This document shows positions 1 through 7,850 of a stretch of 64,000 nucleotides of DNA, piece after piece. The translations under genes were made by a program, and so were the position numbers. Where the stretch lies: assembly GCF_004366075.1 (NCBI RefSeq), contig NZ_SODU01000001.1:1054001-1118000 (forward strand), in the 5' to 3' direction. The notes under the pieces are model-generated. The model was not told the origin of the DNA. It was given only the letters and a program-made list of their open reading frames with translations, and did not search any database. This DNA is from Kribbella pratensis (GTDB taxonomy: Bacteria; Actinomycetota; Actinomycetes; Propionibacteriales; Kribbellaceae). Position 1 is the first letter of the stretch; each line of letters starts with the position of its first letter.

Positions 1-766
1 CCAGCAACCCGAGGCTGTACGGGTGCGCCGCCCGGAAGAACAGATCGCGTACGGTGCCACGCTCGGCCGCGCGCCCGGCGTACATCACCAGGACGTCGTC
101 CGCGACCTCCGCGACCACTCCGAGGTCGTGCGAGATCAGGATCAGCGCCGTACCGAACTCGTCCTGGACGTCGTCCAGCAAGCGCATGATCTGCGCCTGC
201 ACGGTCACGTCGAGTGCGGTCGTCGGCTCGTCCGCGATCAGCACTCTCGGGTCGTTCACGAGAGCCATAGCAATCACGACCCGCTGCCGCATTCCCCCGG
301 AGAACTCGTGCGGGTAGCTGTCCGCGCGGCGGGCCGCGTCCGGGATGCCGACCTTGTCCAGCATCTCGACCGCCCGCCGGCGCGCGACCTTCTTCGGGAC
401 GTCGTGGTGCAGCCGGTAGGCCTCGGCGACCTGCCAGCCGACGGAGTAGTACGGGTTCAGCGCGGACAGGGCGTCCTGGAAGACCATCGCGATGTCGTTG
501 CCGCGGATCTTGCGGAGCTCGTCGTTCGGCAGGCCGGCCAGCTGCCGGCCGTCGAGCAGCACCTCGCCGGTGACGTCGGCGTTCGACGGCAGCAGACCCA
601 TCACCGCGGACGAGCTGACGCTCTTCCCGGAGCCGGACTCGCCGACGATCGCGAGCGTCTGTCCCGGCGCGACCGCGAAGTCGATACCGTCGACGGCCGG
701 CACCGGACCGTTCTCGGTCGAGAACGTGACATGCAGGTCGTGCACTTCCAATACCGGCTCAGCCAT
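1..766 (-). CDS. Peptide ABC transporter ATP-binding protein (DppD/OppD-like), C-terminus beyond window
   Basis: Energises import of a di- or oligopeptide (or nickel-type substrate) with the two permeases encoded just upstream on the same strand. The reading starts MAEPVLEVHDLHVTF and shows Walker A GESGSGKS near residue 42, the OppD-type Q-loop region AMVFQDALSALNPYYS, the signature EFSGGMRQRV and Walker B VLIADEPTTALDVT, followed by an H-loop (LISHDLGVV). This order and the DALSALNP motif are typical of DppD/OppD. The ATG at 764-766 overlaps the end of the permease gene by 8 nt, indicating translational coupling. The gene runs off the left edge, so the C-terminal oligopeptide-transporter extension is not visible. 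Substrate cannot be assigned from sequence. Confidence 0.9.
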   Translation of the reverse strand, partial: MAEPVLEVHDLHVTFSTENGPVPAVDGIDFAVAPGQTLAIVGESGSGKSVSSSAVMGLLPSNADVTGEVLLDGRQLAGLPNDELRKIRGNDIAMVFQDALSALNPYYSVGWQVAEAYRLHHDVPKKVARRRAVEMLDKVGIPDAARRADSYPHEFSGGMRQRVVIAMALVNDPRVLIADEPTTALDVTVQAQIMRLLDDVQDEFGTALILISHDLGVVAEVADDVLVMYAGRAAERGTVRDLFFRAAHPYSLGLL

Positions 767-1757
767 GGCTCACCCTCGGATCGAGCACACCGTGCACTAT
801 GTCCACCACCAGGTTCGCCAGGATGATCAGGAACGCCGAGAACAACGTGACGCCGACGACCACGGCCACGTCGAGCTGGCCGACTGCGCTGATCAGCAGG
901 TCGCCGAGGCCTTGCATGCTGAACACCTTCTCGGTCAGGATCGCGCCGCCGAGCAGACCACCGAGGTCGAGACCGAACAGCGTGATGACCGGGACCAGCA
1001 CGCCCCGCAGCCCGTGGGTCAGGACCACCCGCGCCTCGCCGGCCCCCTTCGCCCGGGCCGTGGTGATGTAGTCGAGGTTGAGCTCCTCGAGCATCTGCGA
1101 CCGGGTCAGCCGGATGTACGACGCCGCTTGCAGGATCGCCAGCACGATCCAGGGCGTGACCAGGTGCCAGGCCCAGTCGACCGGGCTCTCGGTCAACGGG
1201 ACGTAGCCGTTGACCGGGACCATGTTCAGCCAGAACCCGAACACCAGGATCGCGAGCAGACCGAGCAGGAACGACGGGGTCGAGACGCCGGCCAGCGCGA
1301 CGCCGACGGCCAATCGGTCGAGGATGCGGCCCCGGTTCAAAGCGGCGATCACGCCGAGCGAGACGCCGAACAGCAGCCAGAGAACGGCGGCACCGAGCGC
1401 GATCGACGCGGTGATCGGCAGCCGGTCCGTGATCAGCGTGGTGACCGGTCGAGCGAGCGGGAACGAGTAGCCGAAGCAGGGAGCGTTGCAGTGCACGGCC
1501 GCCGTACCGTCACCGAAGGTGCGGCCGGCGACGATGCCCTTCAGGAAGTTCAGGTACTGCTGCAGGGTGCTCTGGTCGAGCTGCATGAAATGCCGCGCCT
1601 GCTCGAGGCGGTCCGGCGTGCAGGGCTTGCCGCACGCCAGGTGGGCGGGGTCGGCGGGGATCGCGTAGAAGATCAGGTAGACGGCGAGGCTCAGCGCCAG
1701 CATCACGAGCAGCGCGCCGAACAACCGGCGGATCAGGAACCAGACGAGGTCGGGCAT
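759..1757 (-). CDS. Peptide ABC transporter permease (DppB/OppB-like)
   Basis: Inner-membrane permease, 332 aa, starting MPDLVWFLIRRLFGALLVM. It has an N-terminal membrane anchor, a periplasmic-type loop with CGKPCTPDRLEQ, five further hydrophobic segments, and the EAA-type cytoplasmic loop (ARAKGAGEARVVLTHGLRG) used to dock the ATPase. The ATG at 1755-1757 overlaps the stop of the second permease gene (TGATG arrangement) and fits the family start. A longer in-frame extension upstream to 2447 is antisense-like noise lying inside dppC. The loop cysteine pair is common in actinobacterial DppB proteins. It forms the heterodimeric channel with the next gene. Substrate unknown. Confidence 0.9.
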   Translation of the reverse strand: MPDLVWFLIRRLFGALLVMLALSLAVYLIFYAIPADPAHLACGKPCTPDRLEQARHFMQLDQSTLQQYLNFLKGIVAGRTFGDGTAAVHCNAPCFGYSFPLARPVTTLITDRLPITASIALGAAVLWLLFGVSLGVIAALNRGRILDRLAVGVALAGVSTPSFLLGLLAILVFGFWLNMVPVNGYVPLTESPVDWAWHLVTPWIVLAILQAASYIRLTRSQMLEELNLDYITTARAKGAGEARVVLTHGLRGVLVPVITLFGLDLGGLLGGAILTEKVFSMQGLGDLLISAVGQLDVAVVVGVTLFSAFLIILANLVVDIVHGVLDPRVSHG

Positions 1758-2686
1758 CAGTTCGTCCTCCGCAACCGGACGTCGAACACGTCCCGTACGC
1801 CGTCGCCCAGCAACGTGAACCCGAGGACCGCCAGGAACAGCATCGCGCCCGGGAACAGCAGGAACCACGGGTCCGCGCCGGTGTACACCCAGGCGATCGA
1901 GTCCGAGATCGACCGTCCGAGACTCGGTGTCGGCGGTGGCACGCCGACCCCGAGGAACGACAGCGCCGCCTCGGCGCCGATGTAGCCGGGGATCGCGAGG
2001 GTGGCGACGACGAGGACCGGGCCGAGCAGGTTCGGCAGCAGTTCGCGGGTGATCACCATCCAGCCGCTCGACCCGACGCTGCGGGCCGCCTCGACGAACT
2101 CGCGGGCCACCAGCGAGCGCGCCTGGTTCCGGATCAGGCGGGCCAGGCCGGCCCAGCCGAAGAAGCTGAGCACCAGGATCAGCAGCAGCCAGCGCGGGAA
2201 CCTGGCCGGCACAACGATGCCCAGGGCAATCATGAAGACGAGCTGCGGGAAGCCGAAGAGGAAGTCGAGCAGCCGCGACAGCACCGCGTCGTACCAGCCG
2301 CCGAAGTACGCAGCGCTGATGCCGGCGAGGGTGCCGACGACGGTGGTGATCAGCGTGACGACGACCGCGATGAACAGCGACGTACGCAGACCGAGGACGA
2401 CGATCGAGAACAGGTCCCGGCCGGTCAGCGGCTCCACCCCGAACCAATGGGTGCCGCTCGCTCCACCGATCGCACCGCGTGGCGCGTTGCCACGCGCCGG
2501 ATCGAGCAGGTCGATGTGGTACGTCGTCGCGTCCTGGCCGGCCAGCCGCACCAGCAAGGGCGCGGCGGCGGCGATCACGATCAGCAGGGCGACCACGACC
2601 AGGCCGACCCGCGCACTGCGGTCACGCCGCATCCGGCGCATCGCTTGCCGGGTGGGCGATACGGTCCCGGCGACCGAGGAACTCAC
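1757..2686 (-). CDS. Peptide ABC transporter permease (DppC/OppC-like)
   Basis: Second permease subunit, about 309 aa. It has an N-terminal positively charged tail (RQAMRRMRRDRSARVG), a first TM, the OppC_N region with HWFGVEPLTGRDLFSIVVLG, then five TM segments and an EAA loop around EAARSVGSSGWMVITRE. I place the start at the GTG at 2686 because GGGAG lies 5 nt upstream. A TTG at 2722 in the same frame has no ribosome site. The gene overlaps dppB by one base. A short inverted repeat CCCGA-N5-TCGGG (2766-2780) sits upstream of the operon as visible in the window. Any binding-protein gene is not adjacent on this side and may lie beyond the left edge. Confidence 0.88.
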   Translation of the reverse strand: MSSSVAGTVSPTRQAMRRMRRDRSARVGLVVVALLIVIAAAAPLLVRLAGQDATTYHIDLLDPARGNAPRGAIGGASGTHWFGVEPLTGRDLFSIVVLGLRTSLFIAVVVTLITTVVGTLAGISAAYFGGWYDAVLSRLLDFLFGFPQLVFMIALGIVVPARFPRWLLLILVLSFFGWAGLARLIRNQARSLVAREFVEAARSVGSSGWMVITRELLPNLLGPVLVVATLAIPGYIGAEAALSFLGVGVPPPTPSLGRSISDSIAWVYTGADPWFLLFPGAMLFLAVLGFTLLGDGVRDVFDVRLRRTN

Positions 2687-2839
2687 AAGCACTCCCGACA
2701 GGTTCGAAGCTCGAGCTGACAAAACCTAGGCGGCATCCTCCCACCACGGCGGTCGCATCTCGAATCCCGAGAATGTCGGGTTGTTAACTGTGGATTCGGA
2801 TAGGTGCTGTCGAGTGGTTACGCTCCGCGTGTGGATGCC

Positions 2840-3682
2840 ATGGTGGAGATCGGTGACCGGGTGCTGCTGTACGCCGTTTACGGCCCGGACGGCGGCGTAC
2901 CCGTGATGTCGTTCGGGGGTACGCCGAGTACGCGGTGGAAACGACCCGAGGTGGTCGCGACGATCGAGTCGTCCGGGGTGCGGATGGTGATGCCGGACCG
3001 GCCCGGGTACGGCGGATCGACCCGGCAACCTGGCCGGACCGTGGCCTCGGTCGCTGTTGATGCTGCGGCTCTCGCGGACTCGCTCGGCTGGGAACGGTTC
3101 GCGGTCACGGGCGGCTCGGGAGGCGGTCCGCACGCGTTGGCCTGCGCGGCACTGCTGCCCGATCGCGTGACCCGCTGCGCGGTGACTGGGAGCAACGCGC
3201 CGTCGCTCGTCGACGGTCCCGAACCGACCGAGGAGGAGGAACGGGCGGACCCACGGCGCAACCGCACCTTCTGGCGAGCGGTCCACGGGGACCTGCGACC
3301 TGGGCTCGAGGAAACAGCTCGCACGATCATGGCCGCCGTGGAGGAGGGCGGACCCGAGTTCCCGCCGGACCCCGGCTCGCCACCAGGTCCCCCGGCCCGG
3401 GAGGACCCGGAAGCTGTGGCTCGTCTGACGGCCACCTTCGTCACCAGTCACGACGGCTGGATCGACGATCACAGAGCGTTCGCTCAGCCGTGGGGCTTCG
3501 AGCTCGGCGAAATCCGGGTCCCGGTCAGCCTCTGGCACGGCTCTGCTGACGAGCGCGCCGGCAAGTACGCCGACCACCTCGCCGCAGCGATCCCGCACGC
3601 CGAACGCAAGTACTACGTGGGCGGCCATGTCCCGCCGACAAATGCGTACCGCGAACTGCTGCGGTGGCTGACACTGTCCTGA
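2840..3682 (+). CDS. Alpha/beta hydrolase
   Basis: Soluble hydrolase of about 280 aa. The strand-turn-helix MPDRPGYGGST near residue 53 and the nucleophile elbow TGGSGGGPHALA near residue 95 identify the alpha/beta-hydrolase fold, with serine as probable nucleophile. The late motif WHGSADERA supplies the acid region and GGHVPP the catalytic histidine. A cap region rich in Glu, Pro and Gly lies between (residues about 135-200). The ATG at 2840 is chosen; in-frame GTGs at 2831 and 2804 are possible and no upstream site is strong. The stop overlaps the next ATG (TGATG), so both genes are probably co-translated. Substrate unknown; esterase, epoxide hydrolase and lactonase members share these motifs. 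Confidence 0.8.
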   Translation: MVEIGDRVLLYAVYGPDGGVPVMSFGGTPSTRWKRPEVVATIESSGVRMVMPDRPGYGGSTRQPGRTVASVAVDAAALADSLGWERFAVTGGSGGGPHALACAALLPDRVTRCAVTGSNAPSLVDGPEPTEEEERADPRRNRTFWRAVHGDLRPGLEETARTIMAAVEEGGPEFPPDPGSPPGPPAREDPEAVARLTATFVTSHDGWIDDHRAFAQPWGFELGEIRVPVSLWHGSADERAGKYADHLAAAIPHAERKYYVGGHVPPTNAYRELLRWLTLS

Positions 3683-4374
3683 TGGACCTAGCACGTCAAC
3701 TCGTTCTGGAGCTGTATCCGGAGGCCCGGGCCGCCTGGCTCGGCGGGAGCGTGGTGCGCGGTGACGCGAGTCCGACGTCCGACCTGGACATCACGGTGCT
3801 GCTGGACGGACCGCCGGCACCGCGGAGGAAGTCGCTGGAGTACGGCGGTTGGCCGGTCGAGCTGTTCGTGCACACCGAGAAGTCACTGCGCTACTTCGCC
3901 GACAAGGACCAGCTACGACGCCAGCCGACCATGATGCGGCTGGTCGGTGAATCCGTCGTACTGGTGGACGCTGACGGGTCGGGTGCGCGGCTGCAGCAGG
4001 AGTTCCTGGCCGAGGTGGCTGCCGGACCGAAGCCGCTGTCGACGGACGAGGTCGACCTGCTGCGCTACACGGTCACGGACCTGCTGGAAGACGTGTCAGC
4101 CGCAGAAGGTGATGTGCGCCTGGCGATCACGTCGGTGCTGTGGCAGGAGGCGGCTCGGCTGCTGCTGACGGGCGCCGGTCATTGGTCCGGGACCGGCAAG
4201 GGTCTGCTGCGCGAGGTCAGGGCGTACGACGTTGCTCACGGCACCGACCACGCTGCGAAGTTACTCGACGGCGTGCGGGCCTCGGACGACCGTCTGGCGG
4301 CTGCTGTGGACGACATCCTTGACGCTTATGGAGGACGGGTGTTCAGTGGTTTCGAGCTGGCTGCCGACATCTAG
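3682..4374 (+). CDS. Nucleotidyltransferase domain protein
   Basis: Protein of 230 aa with the polymerase-beta-type nucleotidyltransferase signature: LGGSVVRGDASPTSDLDITV near residues 21-40 (GGS...DxD), followed by a third acidic strand in WPVELFVH. This core is shared by minimal nucleotidyltransferases, aminoglycoside adenylyltransferases and kanamycin-type enzymes. The C-terminal half is helical, as in HEPN/AadA-like partners. The ATG at 3682 overlaps the hydrolase stop; a GTG at 3664 is in frame but lies within the upstream gene. The substrate is unknown. No antitoxin partner of the MNT/HEPN type is encoded next to it, so a toxin-antitoxin role is not supported. Confidence 0.75.
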   Translation: MDLARQLVLELYPEARAAWLGGSVVRGDASPTSDLDITVLLDGPPAPRRKSLEYGGWPVELFVHTEKSLRYFADKDQLRRQPTMMRLVGESVVLVDADGSGARLQQEFLAEVAAGPKPLSTDEVDLLRYTVTDLLEDVSAAEGDVRLAITSVLWQEAARLLLTGAGHWSGTGKGLLREVRAYDVAHGTDHAAKLLDGVRASDDRLAAAVDDILDAYGGRVFSGFELAADI

Positions 4375-4998
4375 CTAGTCGATCAGCTCCCAGCGGCGCT
4401 TGGGGAACGTGCGTATGGCGACGAGGGCGGCTGCTGCGCCCAGGAGTACGCCGGGGATGATCCAGCGCCATCCGGTGAAGACGTTGGTGGTCGTGGACGC
4501 TTGAGCCTGAGCTGGTGGGTCAGGTGCCGGTGCCGGTTCTGGCGTGGACTCCTCGGCCGTGTAGCCGTCGTTCAGGCTGGGGCCGCCGTAGAACTCGCCG
4601 CTGAGCAGCTTGAGGTCGTTGAGCAGCTTCAGGAGCTTCACCGGGTCGGTGGCGCGGTGCCACGTGGGCTTCGCGGGTTTGGTCCCGGACATCAGGTCCT
4701 CGGTGGCGATCCACGGTCCGCCCGGCGCGTCGGGATAGATGATGTCGATGCGCCAGACGGACATGTCGTGGATCAGCCAGGTAGCGCGGACGAACCGGCC
4801 GGACAGGTGCTCACCACTCGGCTTGCCTGGTGTCAGCTCGGTGAGCTTGACCAGTTCGCCGTACCGCGGGTCGTTGTAGCCGAAAGCGACGACCGACGGC
4901 GGTGCGCTGAGCAGAACGCTGGTCGGGCCGCCGGCGTGTGCGGGCGTGACACCGATCGCTAAGAGCACGACAACGAGCATGAGGATGCGGCGGACCAT
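4375..4998 (-). CDS. Exported, C-terminally anchored protein of unknown function
   Basis: 207 aa. An N-terminal Sec signal peptide (MVRRILMLVVVLLAIGV, cleavage likely after AHA) is followed by an extracytoplasmic domain of about 130 residues. A Pro/Ala/Gln-rich linker then leads to a C-terminal TM helix (WRWIIPGVLLGAAAALVAI) and a basic tail (FPKRRW). The domain carries a conserved-looking stretch WLIHDMSVWRIDIIYPDAPG that I do not recognise. A GGGAGAG ribosome site precedes the ATG. It follows the sigma and anti-sigma-like genes on the same strand, 50 nt after the latter, so it is plausibly part of that regulon. No enzymatic motif is visible. Confidence 0.65.
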   Translation of the reverse strand: MVRRILMLVVVLLAIGVTPAHAGGPTSVLLSAPPSVVAFGYNDPRYGELVKLTELTPGKPSGEHLSGRFVRATWLIHDMSVWRIDIIYPDAPGGPWIATEDLMSGTKPAKPTWHRATDPVKLLKLLNDLKLLSGEFYGGPSLNDGYTAEESTPEPAPAPDPPAQAQASTTTNVFTGWRWIIPGVLLGAAAALVAIRTFPKRRWELID

Positions 4999-5048
4999 GG
5001 CAGCTCTCCCTCTCGGATTCTCTGTTGCTGCTGGTACACCGCCCGCGG

Positions 5049-5705
5049 TCAGGAGGTTCCGGTCGCCAGCTCCACGGCGCGGGCCTTGTCGACACCTTCG
5101 AGACGGAACGTGACGCCGCCGCGCTCCCAGACCAGTGTCGGTCCGGCGATCCGTACGACGCGCTTGTCGACCAGCACCAACTGGTGCGGCGTACTGAACC
5201 AGAAGCCGGGAACCTCGGGGACGTAGCCGAGCTCGCCGTAGTACTGCTTGATGTACCTCGGCTCGAGCCCGGACTGGAACTGCTCCAGCCGTACGCCGTC
5301 CCAGCTGGTCGCTAGGAAGCCTTTTGACGCCTCTACGCCCGTCGGCGTACCCAGTGCCCTGGGGAGCTGTGGCGTGAAGCCAGCGACGCGTGCAGCGGCC
5401 TCCAGGGACATGTGACGGCCCACCGTCGGAGGTGGTGGCGCAGTACTCGGTCCAGTGCCCACCGGCTCCGCCTGGACTCCCCCGATGTGCAGCCACTCCG
5501 CGACTGTCGCGCGTACCGGAGGGGTGAGTGCAGCGCCCGCGACCAGGATCAGGAAGCCGGCCAGGAACGCCCGCCACCTGTCCCGCAGCCGCTTCCGCAC
5601 CGGGACCTCGGCGACCCGTGCCAGCACCGCCGCCGTCAGTCCGTCGTCTACGGGAGGTACGACGGCTGAGTGTCCGACGGATCGCAGTTCGTCTTCGAGG
5701 CTCAT
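5049..5705 (-). CDS. Putative anti-sigma factor (single-pass membrane protein)
   Basis: 218 aa with a short cytoplasmic N-terminus (MSLEDELRSVGHSAVVPPVD), one TM helix near residues 45-63 (RAFLAGFLILVAGAALTPPV) and an extracytoplasmic domain with a proline linker. The start overlaps the stop of the ECF sigma gene (5702-5705), the usual arrangement for a sigma/anti-sigma pair. No zinc-binding anti-sigma (HxxxCxxC) motif is present in the N-terminus, so the assignment rests on topology and coupling rather than on a domain signature. It could be a membrane sensor that is not a direct sigma inhibitor. Confidence 0.55.
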   Translation of the reverse strand: MSLEDELRSVGHSAVVPPVDDGLTAAVLARVAEVPVRKRLRDRWRAFLAGFLILVAGAALTPPVRATVAEWLHIGGVQAEPVGTGPSTAPPPPTVGRHMSLEAAARVAGFTPQLPRALGTPTGVEASKGFLATSWDGVRLEQFQSGLEPRYIKQYYGELGYVPEVPGFWFSTPHQLVLVDKRVVRIAGPTLVWERGGVTFRLEGVDKARAVELATGTS

Positions 5706-6220
5706 CGCTGCACCTCCTTGTCGGGTAGAGCGTCACGCAACCGACCCAGCGCGCGGTGTAGCCGTGACTTGACGGTTCCTCGCGGCCAGCCGAGTACAAC
5801 GGCGGTCTCCTGCTCGTCGAGGTCCAACAGGTACCTGCAGGTCACCACTAGCCGCATCTGCTCGGGTAACGCGCGTACAGCAGCCAGCAACTCCGTACGA
5901 CGCTCCAACGACACAGCCGCGTCCGCCGGATCCAGCACGACGTCCAGCGGTGCCGCAAGCTCCTCCCGCCGCGCCCGGCGGCCGCGAGCACGTACAGCGT
6001 TCCGGGTCTCGTTGGCCACGATCCGCAACAACCAGGGCCGGAACGCCGCACCCTCCCGGAACCCGCCGAGCGCTCTGAACGCCTTGACGAACGCCTCCTG
6101 CACCACGTCGTCCGCGTCCGCTCCGGCGCCCAGGAAGACCGCGGTCCGCTTCGCCACGGAGGCATGCCGATCCACCAGCTCGCCGTACGCGACCGAGTCT
6201 CCGCCACGCACCCGAGCCAC
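5702..6220 (-). CDS. ECF-family RNA polymerase sigma factor
   Basis: 172 aa. Sigma-70 region 2 is clear (DADDVVQEAFVKAFRALGGF near residues 35-54, then FRPWLLRIVANE). Region 4 follows as LPEQMRLVVTCRYLLDLDEQ and the helix-turn-helix VVLGWPRGTVKSRLHRAL. It would direct core polymerase to a small regulon, probably including its own operon. The GTG at 6220 is used because GAGGAAG lies about 10 nt upstream and no other ATG, GTG or TTG is in frame before it. It is divergent from tldD, with a 118-bp gap. The downstream membrane protein is the likely regulator. Confidence 0.9.
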   Translation of the reverse strand: MARVRGGDSVAYGELVDRHASVAKRTAVFLGAGADADDVVQEAFVKAFRALGGFREGAAFRPWLLRIVANETRNAVRARGRRARREELAAPLDVVLDPADAAVSLERRTELLAAVRALPEQMRLVVTCRYLLDLDEQETAVVLGWPRGTVKSRLHRALGRLRDALPDKEVQR

Positions 6221-6338
6221 AATCTCGGCTTCCTCACCCAGGCTGATCCAGGGCCCCCAATCTGCTCCGCTGTCTACTTCCGGACACTGGCACTACACCG
6301 CCGATCATCTCCAGGTTCCCGTGTATAGGGTCGGTGTC

Positions 6339-7850
6339 GTGCCTGATATCGACGCAAGCTTTCTCGCTCTCCCCCGGCAGGAGTTGGCGGCGGCCGCCCT
6401 GCAACGGGCCCGTGACCTCGGGGCCACGTTCGCCGAGTTCCGGCTGGAACGGATCCGGTCCGAGTCCATCTCCCTGCGCGACAGCGTGCTGGAGAGCGCG
6501 AAGGACGACGAGGACCTCGGTCTCGCCGTCCGCGTGATCCACGACGGCACCTGGGGTTTCGCCGCCGGCGTCGCGCTGACCACCGACGAAGCGGTCATCC
6601 TGGCCGAGCAGGCGGTGAACATGGCCCAGGTGTCCCGGCCGATCAACGCCGAGACGATCGAGCTCGCCGACGAGCCGACGTACGACGACGTCACCTGGAT
6701 CTCGTCGTACGAGATCGACCCGTTCAGCGTGCCGCGGGCCGAGAAGGTCGCGCTGCTCACCGACTACAGCGACCGCCTCCTCAAGGCCGAGGGCGTCGCC
6801 CACATGAGCGTCCACGTCGCCACGATCCACGAGTGCAAGTACTACGCGAACACCGCCGGTACGTCGTACACGCAGCAACGCGTCCGGATCGGCCCCGACA
6901 TCACCGCGCACGCCGTCGCCGAGGACCGCTTCGACTCGATGTCGTCCACCGCCCCGCCGGCCGGCCGCGGCTGGGAGTACATGACCGGCACCGGCTGGAA
7001 CTGGGACGAGGAGCTCGCCCAGATCCCCGCCTGGCTGGCCGAGAAGATGGCCGCGCCGACCGTCGAGGCCGGCACGTACGACGTCGTCATCGACCCGTCC
7101 AACCTCTGGCTCACGATCCACGAGTCGATCGGCCACGCCACCGAGCTCGACCGGGCGCTCGGCTACGAGGCGAACTACGCGGGCACCAGCTTCGCCACGC
7201 TCGACCAGCTCGGCACGCTCAAGTACGGCTCGCCCGCCATGCACGTCACCGGCGACCGCACCGCGGAGCACGGCCTGTCCACCGTCGGGTACGACGACGA
7301 GGGCGTCGCCGGCCAGCAGTGGGACCTGGTCAAGGACGGCATCCTGGTCGGGTACCAGGTCGACCGCCGGATGGCGAAGAAGAACGAGGACGTGCTCGGC
7401 ACGCCGCGCTCCAACGGGTGCGCGTACGCCGACTCGTCCGGCCACATCCCGATCCAGCGGATGGCCAACGTCTCGCTGCAGCCCGCCCCGGACGGCCCGT
7501 CCACCGAGGAGCTGATCAGCCGGGTGCGGAACGGGATCTACATCGTCGGCGACAAGTCCTGGTCGATCGACATGCAGCGGTACAACTTCCAGTTCACCGG
7601 TCAGCGGTTCTACAAGATCACCGACGGCAAGCTCGAGGGCCAGCTCCGCGACGTCGCGTACCAGGCCACGACCACCGACTTCTGGGGGTCGATGGAGGCC
7701 GTCGGCGGTCCGCAGACGTACGTCCTCGGCGGCGCGCTGAACTGTGGCAAGGCCGAGCCCGGACAGTCCGGCGCCGTCAGCCACGGTTGCCCGTCCGCGC
7801 TGTTCCGCGGCGTCCGCATTCTCAACACCACTCAGGAGGCCGGCCGGTGA
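6339..7850 (+). CDS. tldD: TldD-family metalloprotease subunit
   Basis: 503 aa. TldD is the zinc-bearing subunit of the TldD/TldE heterodimer, which degrades unfolded peptides and in some bacteria trims leader peptides. The zinc motif HESIGH (HExxxH) lies in WLTIHESIGHATELDRALG. The downstream conserved regions GYDDEGV, TPRSNGCAYAD and KSWSIDMQRYNFQFTGQRFY are family hallmarks, as is the C-terminal zinc region LNCGKAEPGQSGAVSHGCP. The GTG at 6339 gives the normal length; longer in-frame readings run into the divergent sigma gene. It overlaps tldE by 4 nt (GTGA), as expected for a co-assembled pair. No RiPP precursor was recognised nearby. Confidence 0.93.
   Translation: MPDIDASFLALPRQELAAAALQRARDLGATFAEFRLERIRSESISLRDSVLESAKDDEDLGLAVRVIHDGTWGFAAGVALTTDEAVILAEQAVNMAQVSRPINAETIELADEPTYDDVTWISSYEIDPFSVPRAEKVALLTDYSDRLLKAEGVAHMSVHVATIHECKYYANTAGTSYTQQRVRIGPDITAHAVAEDRFDSMSSTAPPAGRGWEYMTGTGWNWDEELAQIPAWLAEKMAAPTVEAGTYDVVIDPSNLWLTIHESIGHATELDRALGYEANYAGTSFATLDQLGTLKYGSPAMHVTGDRTAEHGLSTVGYDDEGVAGQQWDLVKDGILVGYQVDRRMAKKNEDVLGTPRSNGCAYADSSGHIPIQRMANVSLQPAPDGPSTEELISRVRNGIYIVGDKSWSIDMQRYNFQFTGQRFYKITDGKLEGQLRDVAYQATTTDFWGSMEAVGGPQTYVLGGALNCGKAEPGQSGAVSHGCPSALFRGVRILNTTQEAGR

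Noticed and set aside
759-2447. 562-residue reading that joins dppB with upstream DNA
   Set aside because: The N-terminal part is arginine-rich out-of-frame reading of dppC; the permease begins at 1757.
3682-4374. MNT/HEPN toxin-antitoxin component
   Set aside because: No adjacent HEPN partner, and the protein is too long for a minimal nucleotidyltransferase antitoxin.
5670-7850. 726-residue version of TldD
   Set aside because: The first 223 residues are antisense to the sigma factor and anti-sigma genes and have low-complexity composition.
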